A DNA stretch of 64,000 nucleotides from Arthrobacter silvisoli (GCF_003369445.1 NZ_QRCU01000062.1:1-64000); one strand, 5' to 3'. Positions 43,845 through 52,273 are shown, numbered from the stretch's first letter. Notes: generated by a model from the letters alone, not told the origin. Made by a program: numbers and translations.

Positions 43845-43979
43845 TAGCTTGATGTGAAAGTTACCTCAGTATAGGGCTAGCTCGTCAAGCTTGCTCGGTT
43901 TTCCGTCGGTTCCAAGCCGGACGACCCGTTTTAGCTTGATGAAAATATAGCTTGATAAAAATTTTGCTTGACGATCAAG
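43845..43979. promoter_or_regulatory. Array of AGCTTGAY repeats, MarR/surface cluster
   Basis: Five related units occur between the MarR and TasA-like genes. They are TAGCTTGATG (43845), the complement-strand CTCGTCAAGC (43880-43889), and three in head-to-tail 16-bp register at 43931, 43947 and 43963. The last contains the palindrome CTTGA-CGA-TCAAG. The stretch 43928-43985 is far more AT-rich than the rest of the window. These are probably operators of the MarR protein and may also attract Lsr2. Confidence 0.7.
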
Positions 43980-44063
43980 TGAAATTTGCTACGCTGGTTT
44001 CGAGCCCGCGGCAGTGGCTCACCCGATGAGGTCTCAATCGGCCCACAGCTTTCAGGAGTCACC

Positions 44064-44672
44064 ATGCGTCACTCAGTTCACGCAGCCGTCATCGCAAAAT
44101 GGGCTGCCGTTCCTGCGGCACTGGTCGTCAGCGGCCTGCTCGTGTCCCAGGCGTCGTACTCGGCGTTCAGCGCAACCACCAACAACGCCGGCAACAGCTG
44201 GGCTTCCGGCACCCTGGCCCTGAGCAACGATGCATCCGGGACGGCGCTGTTCTCGGCCTCCAACATCAAGCCGGGTGACGCGGGAAGCAAGTGCATCACC
44301 GTTTCCACCACGGCAAACGTCGCCAGCACCCTGAAGCTCTATGCCTCCAGCTACAGCAAAGGCACCAAGAGCCTCGGTGACCGTATCAACGTCACCGTCA
44401 CCAGCGGCAGCTTCCCGGGCGCTGCCCCGGCCAACGGCGCCTGCACCGGTTTCACCGCCGGCTCGGTTGCCGTCGCAACGACCTCGCTGACGTCCTTCGC
44501 CGCCGCCTCGAGCAGCTACGCGACGGGTGCAGATTCCTACGCGCTGCCCGCCGGTGGTTCCCGCACCTACAAGGTCGACTGGACCTTCGCTACCGCGGGC
44601 TCCACTTCGGCAGACAACGCGTACCAGGGCGACACCGCCTCCATCGGGTTTACCTGGGAGTCCCAGAGCTAG
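44064..44672 (+). CDS. TasA/camelysin-like secreted protein, SipW-type signal
   Basis: A 202-residue exported protein rich in Ser, Thr and Ala. A positively charged start, a hydrophobic stretch (VPAALVVSGLLVSQASYSAF) and then SATTNNAGNSWASGTLALSND match the SipW-dependent signal peptide of TasA and camelysin-type proteins. Cleavage is expected near SYS-AFSA. The mature part is a beta-rich single domain ending SIGFTWESQS. The next gene encodes a SipW-type signal peptidase. It may form surface fibres or a matrix component; that role is inferred. The ATG follows GGAG. Confidence 0.82.
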   Translation: MRHSVHAAVIAKWAAVPAALVVSGLLVSQASYSAFSATTNNAGNSWASGTLALSNDASGTALFSASNIKPGDAGSKCITVSTTANVASTLKLYASSYSKGTKSLGDRINVTVTSGSFPGAAPANGACTGFTAGSVAVATTSLTSFAAASSSYATGADSYALPAGGSRTYKVDWTFATAGSTSADNAYQGDTASIGFTWESQS

Positions 44673-44719
44673 ACCCTCCGTGCTTGCCGCCACCCGTCCC
44701 ACCCTGCAGGAGCCCCCGA

Positions 44720-46198
44720 ATGTTGCCGACAGAACAAGCAGCCGCAGCGGATGCTGCCGCGACTGCCGGCGACCCGGGGGAGCCGAAAGGGCACTCCATT
44801 TCCCAGCAGTGGCTGCGCGTTCTGGGCGCCGCGCTGGGGCGGGTGGTGGTGATTCTTGCGGTCACCATGATGGGCTGGGCCTCCGCGCCCGCCCTCCTTG
44901 GCTGGCAGCCCACCACCGTGGTGAGCGGCTCCATGGAACCGACCATCTCGGTGGGCGACGTCGTGGTTTCCCGCCCCGCGGGAGCTCAAGACCTCATACC
45001 CGGGCGCGTGGTCCTGGTGGACGACCCGGACCACGCCGACCGGCTCCGCCTCCACCGCATCGCCGCGGTGAACCCGGACGGCTCCCTCGTCCTGCGGGGA
45101 GATGCCAACGCGGCCAACGACTCCTCGAGCGTGTGGCCCTCGGCCGTGCACGGCGTGGGCTACCTGAGGATCCCGGCAGTCGGCCTGCCGATCGTCTGGG
45201 TCGGCAAAGGCCAATGGACACTGCTTGTCATCGGCGTCGTAGTGCTGGCCATGGCGCTGGCCATGACGAGGCTGGACAGGCACTTCGCCCGGCCGGGACG
45301 GAAGGACGCCAAGTCCGGAAGCCGCCGTCGAGCAGACTGGAAAGCCAGGCTCAGGCCGGCGCGGCGGACAAGCTGCCTGGTGTTGTTCCTGGCTGCCGCG
45401 GCAGGCCTCGCCGGAGGTGCTGTCATGACCGCCCCCATGGCGCACGCTGCATTCGCCGGGACGAGTTCAACCGAAGCCAGCACCCTGTCGTCCCGGGCGT
45501 TCTTCAGCTGCACGGCTGCGGCCCTTGCCGACGCGCCGTCCCTGTTCTACGGCTTCAACGATTCGCCGAAACCGGCCACCGCCGTCACTGACAGCTCCGG
45601 TGCCGGCGACGACGGTACCTTCCGCATGACGGCGTCCCTCAGCACCTCGGTTCCCTGCGCAGGGGACGGCGGCAACAGCGCAGATCTTTCCGGCCTCCGG
45701 TACATCGCAACCACCACCTCCAGCAGCGGGCCGACGGTGTTCAGCTGCGAAATGTGGTTCAAGACCAGTTCGATCCTCGGCGGGAAGCTGGCCGGATTCC
45801 AGGACTCCAAGAACAATGCCCTTGGCACCAACGACCGCAACCTCTACATGCGGGCCGACGGGAAGTTGGTCTTCGGCGTCGCCCCTGGCGGCACCATGCA
45901 GACGATCGTGTCGCCCGCGGCCTACAACGACGGCGCATGGCACCACACCGTGGTCACCCTTTCTTCCGCGGGAATGAAGCTCTACGTCGACGGCGCACAG
46001 GCAGCCTCCTCGGCCTCCGTCACCACGGCCCGGAGCGGCTACACCGGGTACTGGCGCTTCGGCGACGGCGACCTCACGGCCTGGCCCGGTGCCGCTCTGT
46101 CGGCGTTCAACGGCCAAGTGGACAACATCGCCATCTATGACACCGCCGCCCTCACCCAGGCGCAGATCCTGGCACACTTCCAGGCGGCTGCGCCATGA
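44720..46198 (+). CDS. SipW-type signal peptidase fused to LamG domain
   Basis: A 492-residue protein with two parts. Residues ~35-185 are an ER/SipW-type signal peptidase I: a membrane helix, VVSGSMEPTISVGDVVV (nucleophile S71), RLRLHRIAAV (H112, instead of the usual bacterial lysine), RGDANAAND (D128) and a second helix (~166-184). After a basic linker a third hydrophobic segment (~218-243) ends APMAHAAFAGTSSTEAS, which resembles the export signal of the TasA-like neighbour. Residues ~265-490 form a LamG/jellyroll domain (EMWFKTSS, DGAWHHTVVTLSSAGMKLYVDG, GQVDNIAIYD). The peptidase may release its own LamG domain; this is an inference. The start ATG follows GCAGGAG. Confidence 0.85.
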   Translation: MLPTEQAAAADAAATAGDPGEPKGHSISQQWLRVLGAALGRVVVILAVTMMGWASAPALLGWQPTTVVSGSMEPTISVGDVVVSRPAGAQDLIPGRVVLVDDPDHADRLRLHRIAAVNPDGSLVLRGDANAANDSSSVWPSAVHGVGYLRIPAVGLPIVWVGKGQWTLLVIGVVVLAMALAMTRLDRHFARPGRKDAKSGSRRRADWKARLRPARRTSCLVLFLAAAAGLAGGAVMTAPMAHAAFAGTSSTEASTLSSRAFFSCTAAALADAPSLFYGFNDSPKPATAVTDSSGAGDDGTFRMTASLSTSVPCAGDGGNSADLSGLRYIATTTSSSGPTVFSCEMWFKTSSILGGKLAGFQDSKNNALGTNDRNLYMRADGKLVFGVAPGGTMQTIVSPAAYNDGAWHHTVVTLSSAGMKLYVDGAQAASSASVTTARSGYTGYWRFGDGDLTAWPGAALSAFNGQVDNIAIYDTAALTQAQILAHFQAAAP

Positions 46199-46300
46199 GC
46201 CGCCGGACCGCCGCGCTGACCGCGGACACAGACTTCCGTCCGGAACCGGGTTCCGGAACCCCACTGAAGGCACGCTCACGCGATGAAAGGACCATTGGCC

Positions 46301-46630
46301 ATGAACAAGCAGAATGACTTCCTGTTGCTGGACGACTTGGATGGAAGCAGCGCCGACGAGAGGGTGCGGTTCGCGGTCGATGGCATCGACTACGAAGTGG
46401 ACCTGTCTGCGGCGAATGCTGCGGCCTTCCGCTCCTACCTCGGGGTCTTCATGAACGCGGGCCGGCGGAAAGCGTCGGCTCCGGCTCCCCAGGGCAAGAA
46501 GGAAGCGCCACTTTCCGTGACGGCCAGGATCCGTCGCTGGGCCGCGGAACAGGGCTACGAACTGAGCAGCCGGGGCCAGATCCCCAAGTCGATCGTGCAG
46601 GCCTTCCAGGCCGCCGAAGCCGGTGCCTGA
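46301..46630 (+). CDS. Lsr2 family nucleoid protein
   Basis: A 109-residue Lsr2-type protein. The N-terminal dimerisation part (LLLDDLDGSSADERVRFAVDGIDYEVDLSAANAAAFR in outline) and the C-terminal DNA-binding part (RIRRWAAEQGYELSSRGQIPKSIVQAF) are both present. The AT-hook-like Arg-Gly-Arg of classical Lsr2 reads Arg-Gly-Gln here, which might weaken or change DNA binding. Lsr2 silences AT-rich, acquired DNA; the AT-rich promoter of the adjacent surface cluster is an obvious local target. I chose the ATG at 46301, nine bases after AAAGGA. Confidence 0.88.
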   Translation: MNKQNDFLLLDDLDGSSADERVRFAVDGIDYEVDLSAANAAAFRSYLGVFMNAGRRKASAPAPQGKKEAPLSVTARIRRWAAEQGYELSSRGQIPKSIVQAFQAAEAGA

Positions 46631-46639
46631 GCACCAACA

Positions 46640-46692
46640 CGGGGTCACGTACGGCCCATACGGGGCTGGCGGATGGGCCGTACGTGACCCCG
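46640..46692. terminator. Perfect 20-bp palindrome after lsr2
   Basis: The arms at 46640-46659 and 46673-46692 are perfect complements over 20 bp (beginning CGGGGTCACG) around a 13-base loop. Located just after the Lsr2 stop, it should end that transcript. Confidence 0.8.
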
Positions 46693-46719
46693 CGTTGCAC
46701 AGCGCCGCCTGATAACGCA

Positions 46720-46756
46720 AAAGCGGGCCGGCAGTTCATCACTGCCGGCCCGCTTT
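46720..46756 (-). terminator. Two-way terminator at purM
   Basis: AAAGCGGGCCGGCAGT (46720-46735) pairs perfectly with 46741-46756 around TCATC. The stem is flanked by A and T residues, which suits termination from either side. It lies 12 bp after the purM stop on the minus strand. Confidence 0.88.
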
Positions 46757-46768
46757 CGTCGTTCCCGC

Positions 46769-47935
46769 TTAGGCGTAGGCGTTCACCAAACGGACGGCTC
46801 CGCCGTCGACGCCCTTGGCGCCCTGGACGTAGTCCGGACCGCTCTTGTCAAGCGAGCTCAAACCGGAGTCCGTCGAAACGGTGCCCATGATCCAGGACGG
46901 CAGGCCGCGCTCGTTGAGGCGGGCCACTGCGGCATCGGCGATTTCCGGGGACACGATGGCCACCATGCCGACGCCGAGGTTCAGGGTGCGCTCGAGGTCG
47001 GCGAGCGGCACGTTGCCGAGCTCGGAGACCAGCTTGAAGATGGCCGGCAGTTCCCACGTGGCGCGGTCGACGGTGGCGACGAGGCCCTGCGGCAGCACGC
47101 GGGCCAGGTTGGCGGCCAGGCCGCCGCCGGTGACGTGGCTGAAGCCGTTGACACTGCCGTTGGTGGCAGAGCTCCTGTTCACCGGGAAGGCACGGGCCAG
47201 GTCCAGGCAGTCGGCGGCGTAGACGCGGGTGGGTTCGAGCAGTTCCTCACCCAGGGTGCGGCCGAGTTCGGAGACCTGGCGGTCCAGGGCCCAGCCGGCG
47301 TGGTTGATGACGCGGCGGACCAGGGAGTAGCCGTTGGAGTGCAGGCCGGAGGAGGCCATGCCGATGACGACGTCGCCGGCCTTCACGCGCTCCGGGCCCA
47401 GCAGGGCGTCGGCCTCGACAACACCGGTGGCTGCGCCGGCGACGTCGTACTCGTGCTCGCCCAGCAGGCCCGGGTGCTCGGCGGTTTCGCCACCCACCAG
47501 GGCAGTGCCGGCCACGGAGCAGGCGGAGGCGATGCCGCGGACGATCCCGGCGATGCGCTCGGGGACCACCTTGCCGCAGGCAATGTAGTCGGTCATGTAG
47601 AGCGGCTCGGCGCCGACCACCACGATGTCATCGACCACCATGCCCACCAGGTCGAACCCGATGGTGTCGTGGATGTCCATGGCCTGGGCGATGGCGACCT
47701 TGGTGCCTACGCCGTCCGTGGAGGTGGCCAGCAGCGGCCTCTTGTAGCTCAGCAGCTTGGAGACGTCGTACAGGCCGGCGAAACCGCCGACGCCGCCCAG
47801 CACCGAGCTGTTGTGCGTCGCCTTGACGGCGTCCTTCATGAGCTCGACTGCGCGGTCGCCCGCTTCGACGTCGACGCCGGCGGAGGCGTAGGTGATGCCT
47901 GAGTTGTTTTCGGCGGCGGGGGAGGCGGAGGTCAT
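46769..47935 (-). CDS. purM: Phosphoribosylformylglycinamidine cyclo-ligase (AIRS)
   Basis: A 388-residue PurM that closes the imidazole ring of AIR with ATP. Typical elements are YASAGVDVEAGDRAVELM, GGFAGLYD, LLATSTDGVGTKVAIAQ, VDDIVVVGAEPLYMTDYIACGK, LVGGETAEHPG, GMASSGLHSNGYSLVR and FSHVTGGGLAANLARVLP. Length is normal with a slightly extended C-terminus (PDYVQGAKGVDGGAVRLVNAYA). Its ATG overlaps the purF stop by four bases, so the two genes are translationally coupled. Confidence 0.96.
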   Translation of the reverse strand: MTSASPAAENNSGITYASAGVDVEAGDRAVELMKDAVKATHNSSVLGGVGGFAGLYDVSKLLSYKRPLLATSTDGVGTKVAIAQAMDIHDTIGFDLVGMVVDDIVVVGAEPLYMTDYIACGKVVPERIAGIVRGIASACSVAGTALVGGETAEHPGLLGEHEYDVAGAATGVVEADALLGPERVKAGDVVIGMASSGLHSNGYSLVRRVINHAGWALDRQVSELGRTLGEELLEPTRVYAADCLDLARAFPVNRSSATNGSVNGFSHVTGGGLAANLARVLPQGLVATVDRATWELPAIFKLVSELGNVPLADLERTLNLGVGMVAIVSPEIADAAVARLNERGLPSWIMGTVSTDSGLSSLDKSGPDYVQGAKGVDGGAVRLVNAYA

Positions 47936-49539
47936 ACAGACTCTTTCTTGTCGGCGTCGGTCAGCAGGTTCTCAAACTCGGCGTCGGGTCCTGGATCGCA
48001 GCCCGTTGCGCCCGGCTTCTCTGCCGGGTCCTCTGTGTCATTCAGGGAAGCGTTCGACGCCGGCAGCCCGCCGAGGTCGGCGCGCTCCAGCAGGTTCTTG
48101 CCCAGTTTGTCCGAGCCCGGGAGCTCGATGGGGTACTGGCCCGTGAAGCACGCGGTGCAGAGGCGTTCGCGGGGCTGCTGGGTGGCCCCGATCATGCCGT
48201 CTTCGGAGATGTAGGCGAGGGAGTCCGCGCCGATGGCCTGGGAGATTTCCTCGATGGTGGCGCCGTTGGCGATCAGTTCCGCGCGGGAGGCGAAGTCGAT
48301 GCCGTAGAAGCACGGCCACTGCACCGGCGGGGAGGAGATCTTGATGTGGACCTCGGCTGCGCCGGCCTCGCGCAGCATGCGCACGATGGCGCGCTGGGTG
48401 TTGCCGCGGACGATCGAGTCATCCACCACCACCACGCGCTTGCCGCGGATCACGGACTCGAGGGCGTTGAGCTTGAGCCGGATGCCGAGCTGGCGCAGGG
48501 TCTGCGAGGGCTGGATGAAGGTGCGGCCCACGTAGGCGTTCTTGACGAAGCCGTGCGCGAACGGGATGCCGGATTCCTCGGCGTAGCCCACGGCGGCAGG
48601 GGTGCCGGATTCCGGGACGGGAATGACGATGTCGGCCTCGTGGGTGTTTTCGCGGGCCAGCTGGCGGCCCATCTCCACGCGGGATTCGTACACCGAACGG
48701 CCGTTGATGGCGGCGTCCGGGCGGGCGAGGTACACGTATTCGAAAACGCAGCCGGCCGGCGTCGCGTCTGCGAAGCGCTGGGAACGGACGCCGTTCTCGT
48801 CGATGGCGATGAATTCGCCGGGTTCGATTTCGCGGATGAAGCTGGCGCCCACGGTGGCGAGGCCGGCCTGCTCGGAGGCCACCACCCAGCCCCGCTCCAG
48901 GCGGCCGAGGCACAGCGGGCGGATGCCGTAGGTGTCGCGGGCTGCGTAGAGGGTGCCTTCGTCCATGAACACGAAGCAGAAGCCGCCCTTGATCTTGGGC
49001 AACAGCTCCATGGCCGTCTCTTCGAGGGTCTTGCCGGGCTCGCCTTCAAGGAGGGCGGTGACCAGGGCGGTGTCCGAGGTGTTGCCCTGCTTCATTTCGC
49101 CGGTGAGCTGGCCGTCGTTGCGCTCGAGGATCATTTCGCGCAGTTCGGCCGTGTTGGTCAGGTTGCCGTTGTGTGCCAGGGCAACCGTGCCGGTGGCGGT
49201 CGCGCCCAAGGTGGGCTGTGCGTTGGCCCAGTGGCTGGCTCCAGTGGTGGAGTAGCGGCAGTGGCCGACGGCGAGGTGCCCGGTGAGGGTGTTCAGGGTG
49301 GTTTCGTCGAAGACCTGGGACACGAGGCCCATGTCCTTGTAGACATTGATGCGCTTGCCGTCACTGGTCGCGATGCCAGCCGACTCTTGTCCGCGGTGCT
49401 GCAGCGCATACAGCCCGTAATAGGTGAGTTTTGCTACCTCTTCGCCAGGGGCCCAGACTCCGAAGACGCCACAAGCGTCCTGGGGTCCTTTTTCGCCGGG
49501 GAGAAGATCATGTGAAAGTTTTCCGTCGCCACGTGCCAC
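47932..49539 (-). CDS. purF: Amidophosphoribosyltransferase
   Basis: A 535-residue first enzyme of purine synthesis. A 22-residue propeptide precedes the catalytic Cys23 in DACGVFGVWAP. The glutaminase domain shows LQHRGQESAGIATSDG, HCRYSTTG and HNGNLTN. The PRTase domain has VVVVDDSIVRGNTQRAIVRML. Cysteines in WPCFYGIDF and RLCTACFTGQYP could ligate the iron-sulfur cluster of this class. The start is a GTG. A long acidic, Pro-rich tail is attached at the C-terminus. It is followed by purM. Confidence 0.96.
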   Translation of the reverse strand: MARGDGKLSHDLLPGEKGPQDACGVFGVWAPGEEVAKLTYYGLYALQHRGQESAGIATSDGKRINVYKDMGLVSQVFDETTLNTLTGHLAVGHCRYSTTGASHWANAQPTLGATATGTVALAHNGNLTNTAELREMILERNDGQLTGEMKQGNTSDTALVTALLEGEPGKTLEETAMELLPKIKGGFCFVFMDEGTLYAARDTYGIRPLCLGRLERGWVVASEQAGLATVGASFIREIEPGEFIAIDENGVRSQRFADATPAGCVFEYVYLARPDAAINGRSVYESRVEMGRQLARENTHEADIVIPVPESGTPAAVGYAEESGIPFAHGFVKNAYVGRTFIQPSQTLRQLGIRLKLNALESVIRGKRVVVVDDSIVRGNTQRAIVRMLREAGAAEVHIKISSPPVQWPCFYGIDFASRAELIANGATIEEISQAIGADSLAYISEDGMIGATQQPRERLCTACFTGQYPIELPGSDKLGKNLLERADLGGLPASNASLNDTEDPAEKPGATGCDPGPDAEFENLLTDADKKESV

Positions 49540-49612
49540 TGGTCGATTGTCTCACGTCCCGGGCGTGGTATTTTCCGCCGACTCGGATTGTGACCCGTCC
49601 GGGGGTGTGATC

Positions 49613-49942
49613 TCAGTCGTCGCCGGGTTCGTCATCGGCCACGGCTTCCACGATGGCGTGTTCGCTGCGGCGGATGCTCAGGCGGTCCAGGATGAGTGCC
49701 ACGATGCAACCGAGGATCACGCCGGCCGCCGCGAAGGCGACGGTGAAGAAGCCGAACACTGCGCCGGCGTCGAACTGCGGATCGGCTGGCAGGCCGAATG
49801 CCACGAAGGCCGCAACCACAATCCCGAGGAGCCCGCCGAGCACCATGAACGGCACGAAGCGGGGCGCGCGGCGTACCGTGATGCGCCGCTCCGGAGCGCT
49901 GTCCGCGGAGTTGCCGGTGATGTTCGAGTCCTCAGAAACCAT
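49613..49942 (-). CDS. Small membrane protein upstream of purF
   Basis: A 109-residue protein with two transmembrane helices (FVPFMVLGGLLGIVVAAFVAFG and AVFGFFTVAFAAAGVILGCIVALIL), a polar N-terminus and an acidic tail. I do not recognise a function. It lies 73 bp upstream of purF on the same strand and may be its operon leader. Confidence 0.78.
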   Translation of the reverse strand: MVSEDSNITGNSADSAPERRITVRRAPRFVPFMVLGGLLGIVVAAFVAFGLPADPQFDAGAVFGFFTVAFAAAGVILGCIVALILDRLSIRRSEHAIVEAVADDEPGDD

Positions 49943-49971
49943 GCCTTCCAGCCTACCGGCTTCCGCCCTGG

Positions 49972-49995
49972 CCCAACTGACTCGCAGTCAGTTGG
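49972..49995. terminator. Palindrome after hiuH
   Basis: CCCAACTGACT, a CGC-centred turn and AGTCAGTTGGG make a perfect dyad 16 bp beyond the hiuH stop. It shares the CTGACTCGCAG core with the element at 28165. It probably terminates the hiuH transcript. Confidence 0.7.
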
Positions 49996-50010
49996 GCGGG
50001 CAGGGAGGGG

Positions 50011-50352
50011 CTAGCTGCCGCGATAAGTGGAGAAGGCGAAGGGGCTCAGCAGCAGCGGCACGTGGTAGTGCTCGCCGGCGTCGGACACGGTGAAGCTCAG
50101 GTCGACCTCCGGGAAGAAGGTCTCCGTTCCGAGGCCCGCGTAGTACGCGCCGGTGGCGAAGTTGAGCTTGTACGTGCCGCCCGGGACCCGCTCGGGGCCG
50201 AGGTCCTTGATCCGGCCGTCGGCATCTGTGGTGCCTTCCGCGACGGGAGTCCAGTTGCCGCCGTCGAGCACTGACAGCACGACGGCGACATCCGCCGCCG
50301 GGCGGCCGGAGCCAGTGTCGAGGATGTGGGTGGTGATCTGGGAAACGCTCAT
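50011..50352 (-). CDS. hiuH: 5-hydroxyisourate hydrolase
   Basis: A 113-residue transthyretin-like enzyme that hydrolyses 5-hydroxyisourate to OHCU during urate breakdown. It has the N-terminal ITTHILDTGSGRPAADVAVVL, the middle TTDADGRI and FFPEVDLSF, and the diagnostic C-terminal YRGS. Its ATG overlaps the uraD stop by four bases. Together they carry out two consecutive steps toward allantoin. Confidence 0.95.
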   Translation of the reverse strand: MSVSQITTHILDTGSGRPAADVAVVLSVLDGGNWTPVAEGTTDADGRIKDLGPERVPGGTYKLNFATGAYYAGLGTETFFPEVDLSFTVSDAGEHYHVPLLLSPFAFSTYRGS

Positions 50353-50846
50353 GCGCCGATTACTCCTTCAAGGCGGAGCAGTGCGATTTCGCGGAGCTGC
50401 TGGGCCACGATGCGGTCTTCTTCTTCGGGGGTGTGGTTGAGTCGCTCGTTCAGGGAAGCGAGGATTTCCTGGGCGCTGCGGCCGGCAGCGCGGATCAGGA
50501 AGACCCGGTTGAACTTCTCTTCGTAGGCCCGGTTGCCTTCGGCCAGCGCGCGGGCGGTGGCGTCGTCGCTGGGGTCCACGCCGGACTGCTCCGAACGGGA
50601 CATGGCCGCCTCGGTGGTAGTGGCCTGTGGGCGTTCGCCGATGCGCGGGTGGTGGGCGAGTGCGGACTCGAGTTCTTCCGCAGTGAACGGGGCGGCCGCG
50701 TCCTTGGCGAAGGCCAGGAGGTCATCCTTGCCACTGAACGGCCGGGCGTCGGCAATTTCCCCCACCCAGCGCTCGACGTCGAGGCAAGGGCGCAGGACTC
50801 CGACGGCGTCCGCACGGTCTGCGCTGTTGAATACTGCAAGCTGCAT
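50349..50846 (-). CDS. uraD: OHCU decarboxylase
   Basis: A 165-residue enzyme that decarboxylates 2-oxo-4-hydroxy-4-carboxy-5-ureidoimidazoline to S-allantoin. The active-site motif AHHPRIGER and the EQSGVDPSDDATARALAEGNRAYEEKFNRVFLIRAAGRSA region (conserved Gly-rich contacts) are intact. It leads the uraD-hiuH pair. A urate oxidase is not in the window. It faces a PucG-like aminotransferase. Confidence 0.94.
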   Translation of the reverse strand: MQLAVFNSADRADAVGVLRPCLDVERWVGEIADARPFSGKDDLLAFAKDAAAPFTAEELESALAHHPRIGERPQATTTEAAMSRSEQSGVDPSDDATARALAEGNRAYEEKFNRVFLIRAAGRSAQEILASLNERLNHTPEEEDRIVAQQLREIALLRLEGVIGA

Positions 50847-51126
50847 GCTTGTTCATTCCTCGTGCAAAATGCTGGCATCCATGGTGACGGCTATGCGGAA
50901 CTCCGGCGGTGGTGCCGGATGGGCAGGCGCCACACGGCAGCCAAACCTTCCACATCATGGAACTGTTATTTCAGCATGCGTAATAGTTAAGCGGAGCCGA
51001 CGCGCCGCTGTCAAGGACTTTGCGGTCAAGCGCGGCGGCAAGACCGCTGGCAAGAGCGTACCGCCCGCGGCGGCCCTGGTGCAGAATTGGCCCAACGGTT
51101 GCCCCGACGGGTGAAGGAGTCCGCAC
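50847..51126. promoter_or_regulatory. Divergent purine-catabolism promoter region
   Basis: A 280-bp gap between uraD and the aminotransferase. The AT-rich part at 50960-50990 has AACTGTTA on one side and TAATAGTT on the other, an imperfect dyad that could be an operator. The aminotransferase has a good GAAGGAG site at 51112-51118. Confidence 0.45.
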
Positions 51127-52221
51127 ATGCCAGCCATCTTGACGTCCAGGTACCTGTTTGGCCCCGGCCCGGGCAACGCCTATCCGGAAGCCATGGCCGC
51201 CCTGTCCCATCCGGTGATCGGACACCTCGATCCCGTGTTCATCGAACGGCTGGACCGCACCTGCGCCGGGCTGCGGACGGTCTGGGGGACCGCGAACACC
51301 CGCACCCTGCCGCTGAGTGCCACCGGTTCCGGCGGCATGGAGGCCGCGTTCGTCAACACCGTGTCCGACGGCGACGTGGCCGTCGTCGCGGTCAACGGGC
51401 TGTTCGGTGAGCGCATGTGCGAGGTGGCCCGCCGCTGCGGCGCCACCGTGGTCCGCGTGGACCACGCATGGGGGCAGCCGGTGGACGCCGAACGCGTCCT
51501 CGCGGCGCACCCGGCGCCCAAGGTGATTGCCGCGGTGCACGCGGAAACCTCCACGGGCGTCCTCTCGGACATCGCCACCCTGGGTGCGAACAAGGGCGAC
51601 GCCCTGTTCATCGCCGACGCCGTGACCTCGATCGGCGGCCTCGAACTGCTGGCCGACCAATGGGGGATCGACGTCGGCTACGCCGGAACCCAGAAGTGCC
51701 TGGGTGTGCCGCCGGGGCTGTCCCCGTTCACAGTCTCGGAGCGGGCCTTCGAGCGGCGCATCCGCGATCCGCGTTCCTGGTACCTGGACATCGGGCTGCT
51801 GGGCGGCTACGCCGGGGCGGCCACCGGCAGCCGGACCTACCACCACACCGCCCCGGTCACCATGATCGCCGGACTCGAAGCGGCCCTGGACCGGATCCTC
51901 GCCGAAGGACTCGAAGCGGTGCAGGCCCGCCACCACGCGGCCGGCGCCGCGCTGCGCGCCGGGCTGCAAGAACTCGGCCTGGAACTGTTCGCGGCCGAAG
52001 GCAGCCGGCTGGACAGCCTCACCACCGTGAAAGTGCCCGACGGCGTGGACCCGGCTGCCGTCCGCGGGTACCTGTTGCGCAACTTCAGCATGGAGATCGG
52101 CGCCGGAGTCGGGGCGTTCAAGGACATTGTCTGGCGGATTGGAACCATGGGGCCGAATGCATCCCCGGCCACGGTGACGCTCGTGCTGGGCGCGCTGAAG
52201 GAGGCGTTGGCGAAGGCGTGA
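51127..52221 (+). CDS. Class V aminotransferase, PucG-like
   Basis: A 364-residue PLP enzyme of the alanine/serine-glyoxylate type. Motifs are FGPGPGNAYPEAMAAL, SATGSGGMEAAF, VHAETSTGVLSDI and the PLP lysine in GYAGTQKCLGVPPGLSPF. Next to uraD and hiuH it most likely is (S)-ureidoglycine-glyoxylate aminotransferase, which completes nitrogen recovery from allantoin. Alanine-glyoxylate or serine-glyoxylate activity cannot be excluded from sequence alone. Confidence 0.82.
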   Translation: MPAILTSRYLFGPGPGNAYPEAMAALSHPVIGHLDPVFIERLDRTCAGLRTVWGTANTRTLPLSATGSGGMEAAFVNTVSDGDVAVVAVNGLFGERMCEVARRCGATVVRVDHAWGQPVDAERVLAAHPAPKVIAAVHAETSTGVLSDIATLGANKGDALFIADAVTSIGGLELLADQWGIDVGYAGTQKCLGVPPGLSPFTVSERAFERRIRDPRSWYLDIGLLGGYAGAATGSRTYHHTAPVTMIAGLEAALDRILAEGLEAVQARHHAAGAALRAGLQELGLELFAAEGSRLDSLTTVKVPDGVDPAAVRGYLLRNFSMEIGAGVGAFKDIVWRIGTMGPNASPATVTLVLGALKEALAKA

Positions 52222-52273
52222 GCCTTTGTCGCTGGCCTGGCGTGAACCCGGCGGTGCGGCTCAGCGGTGCGGC

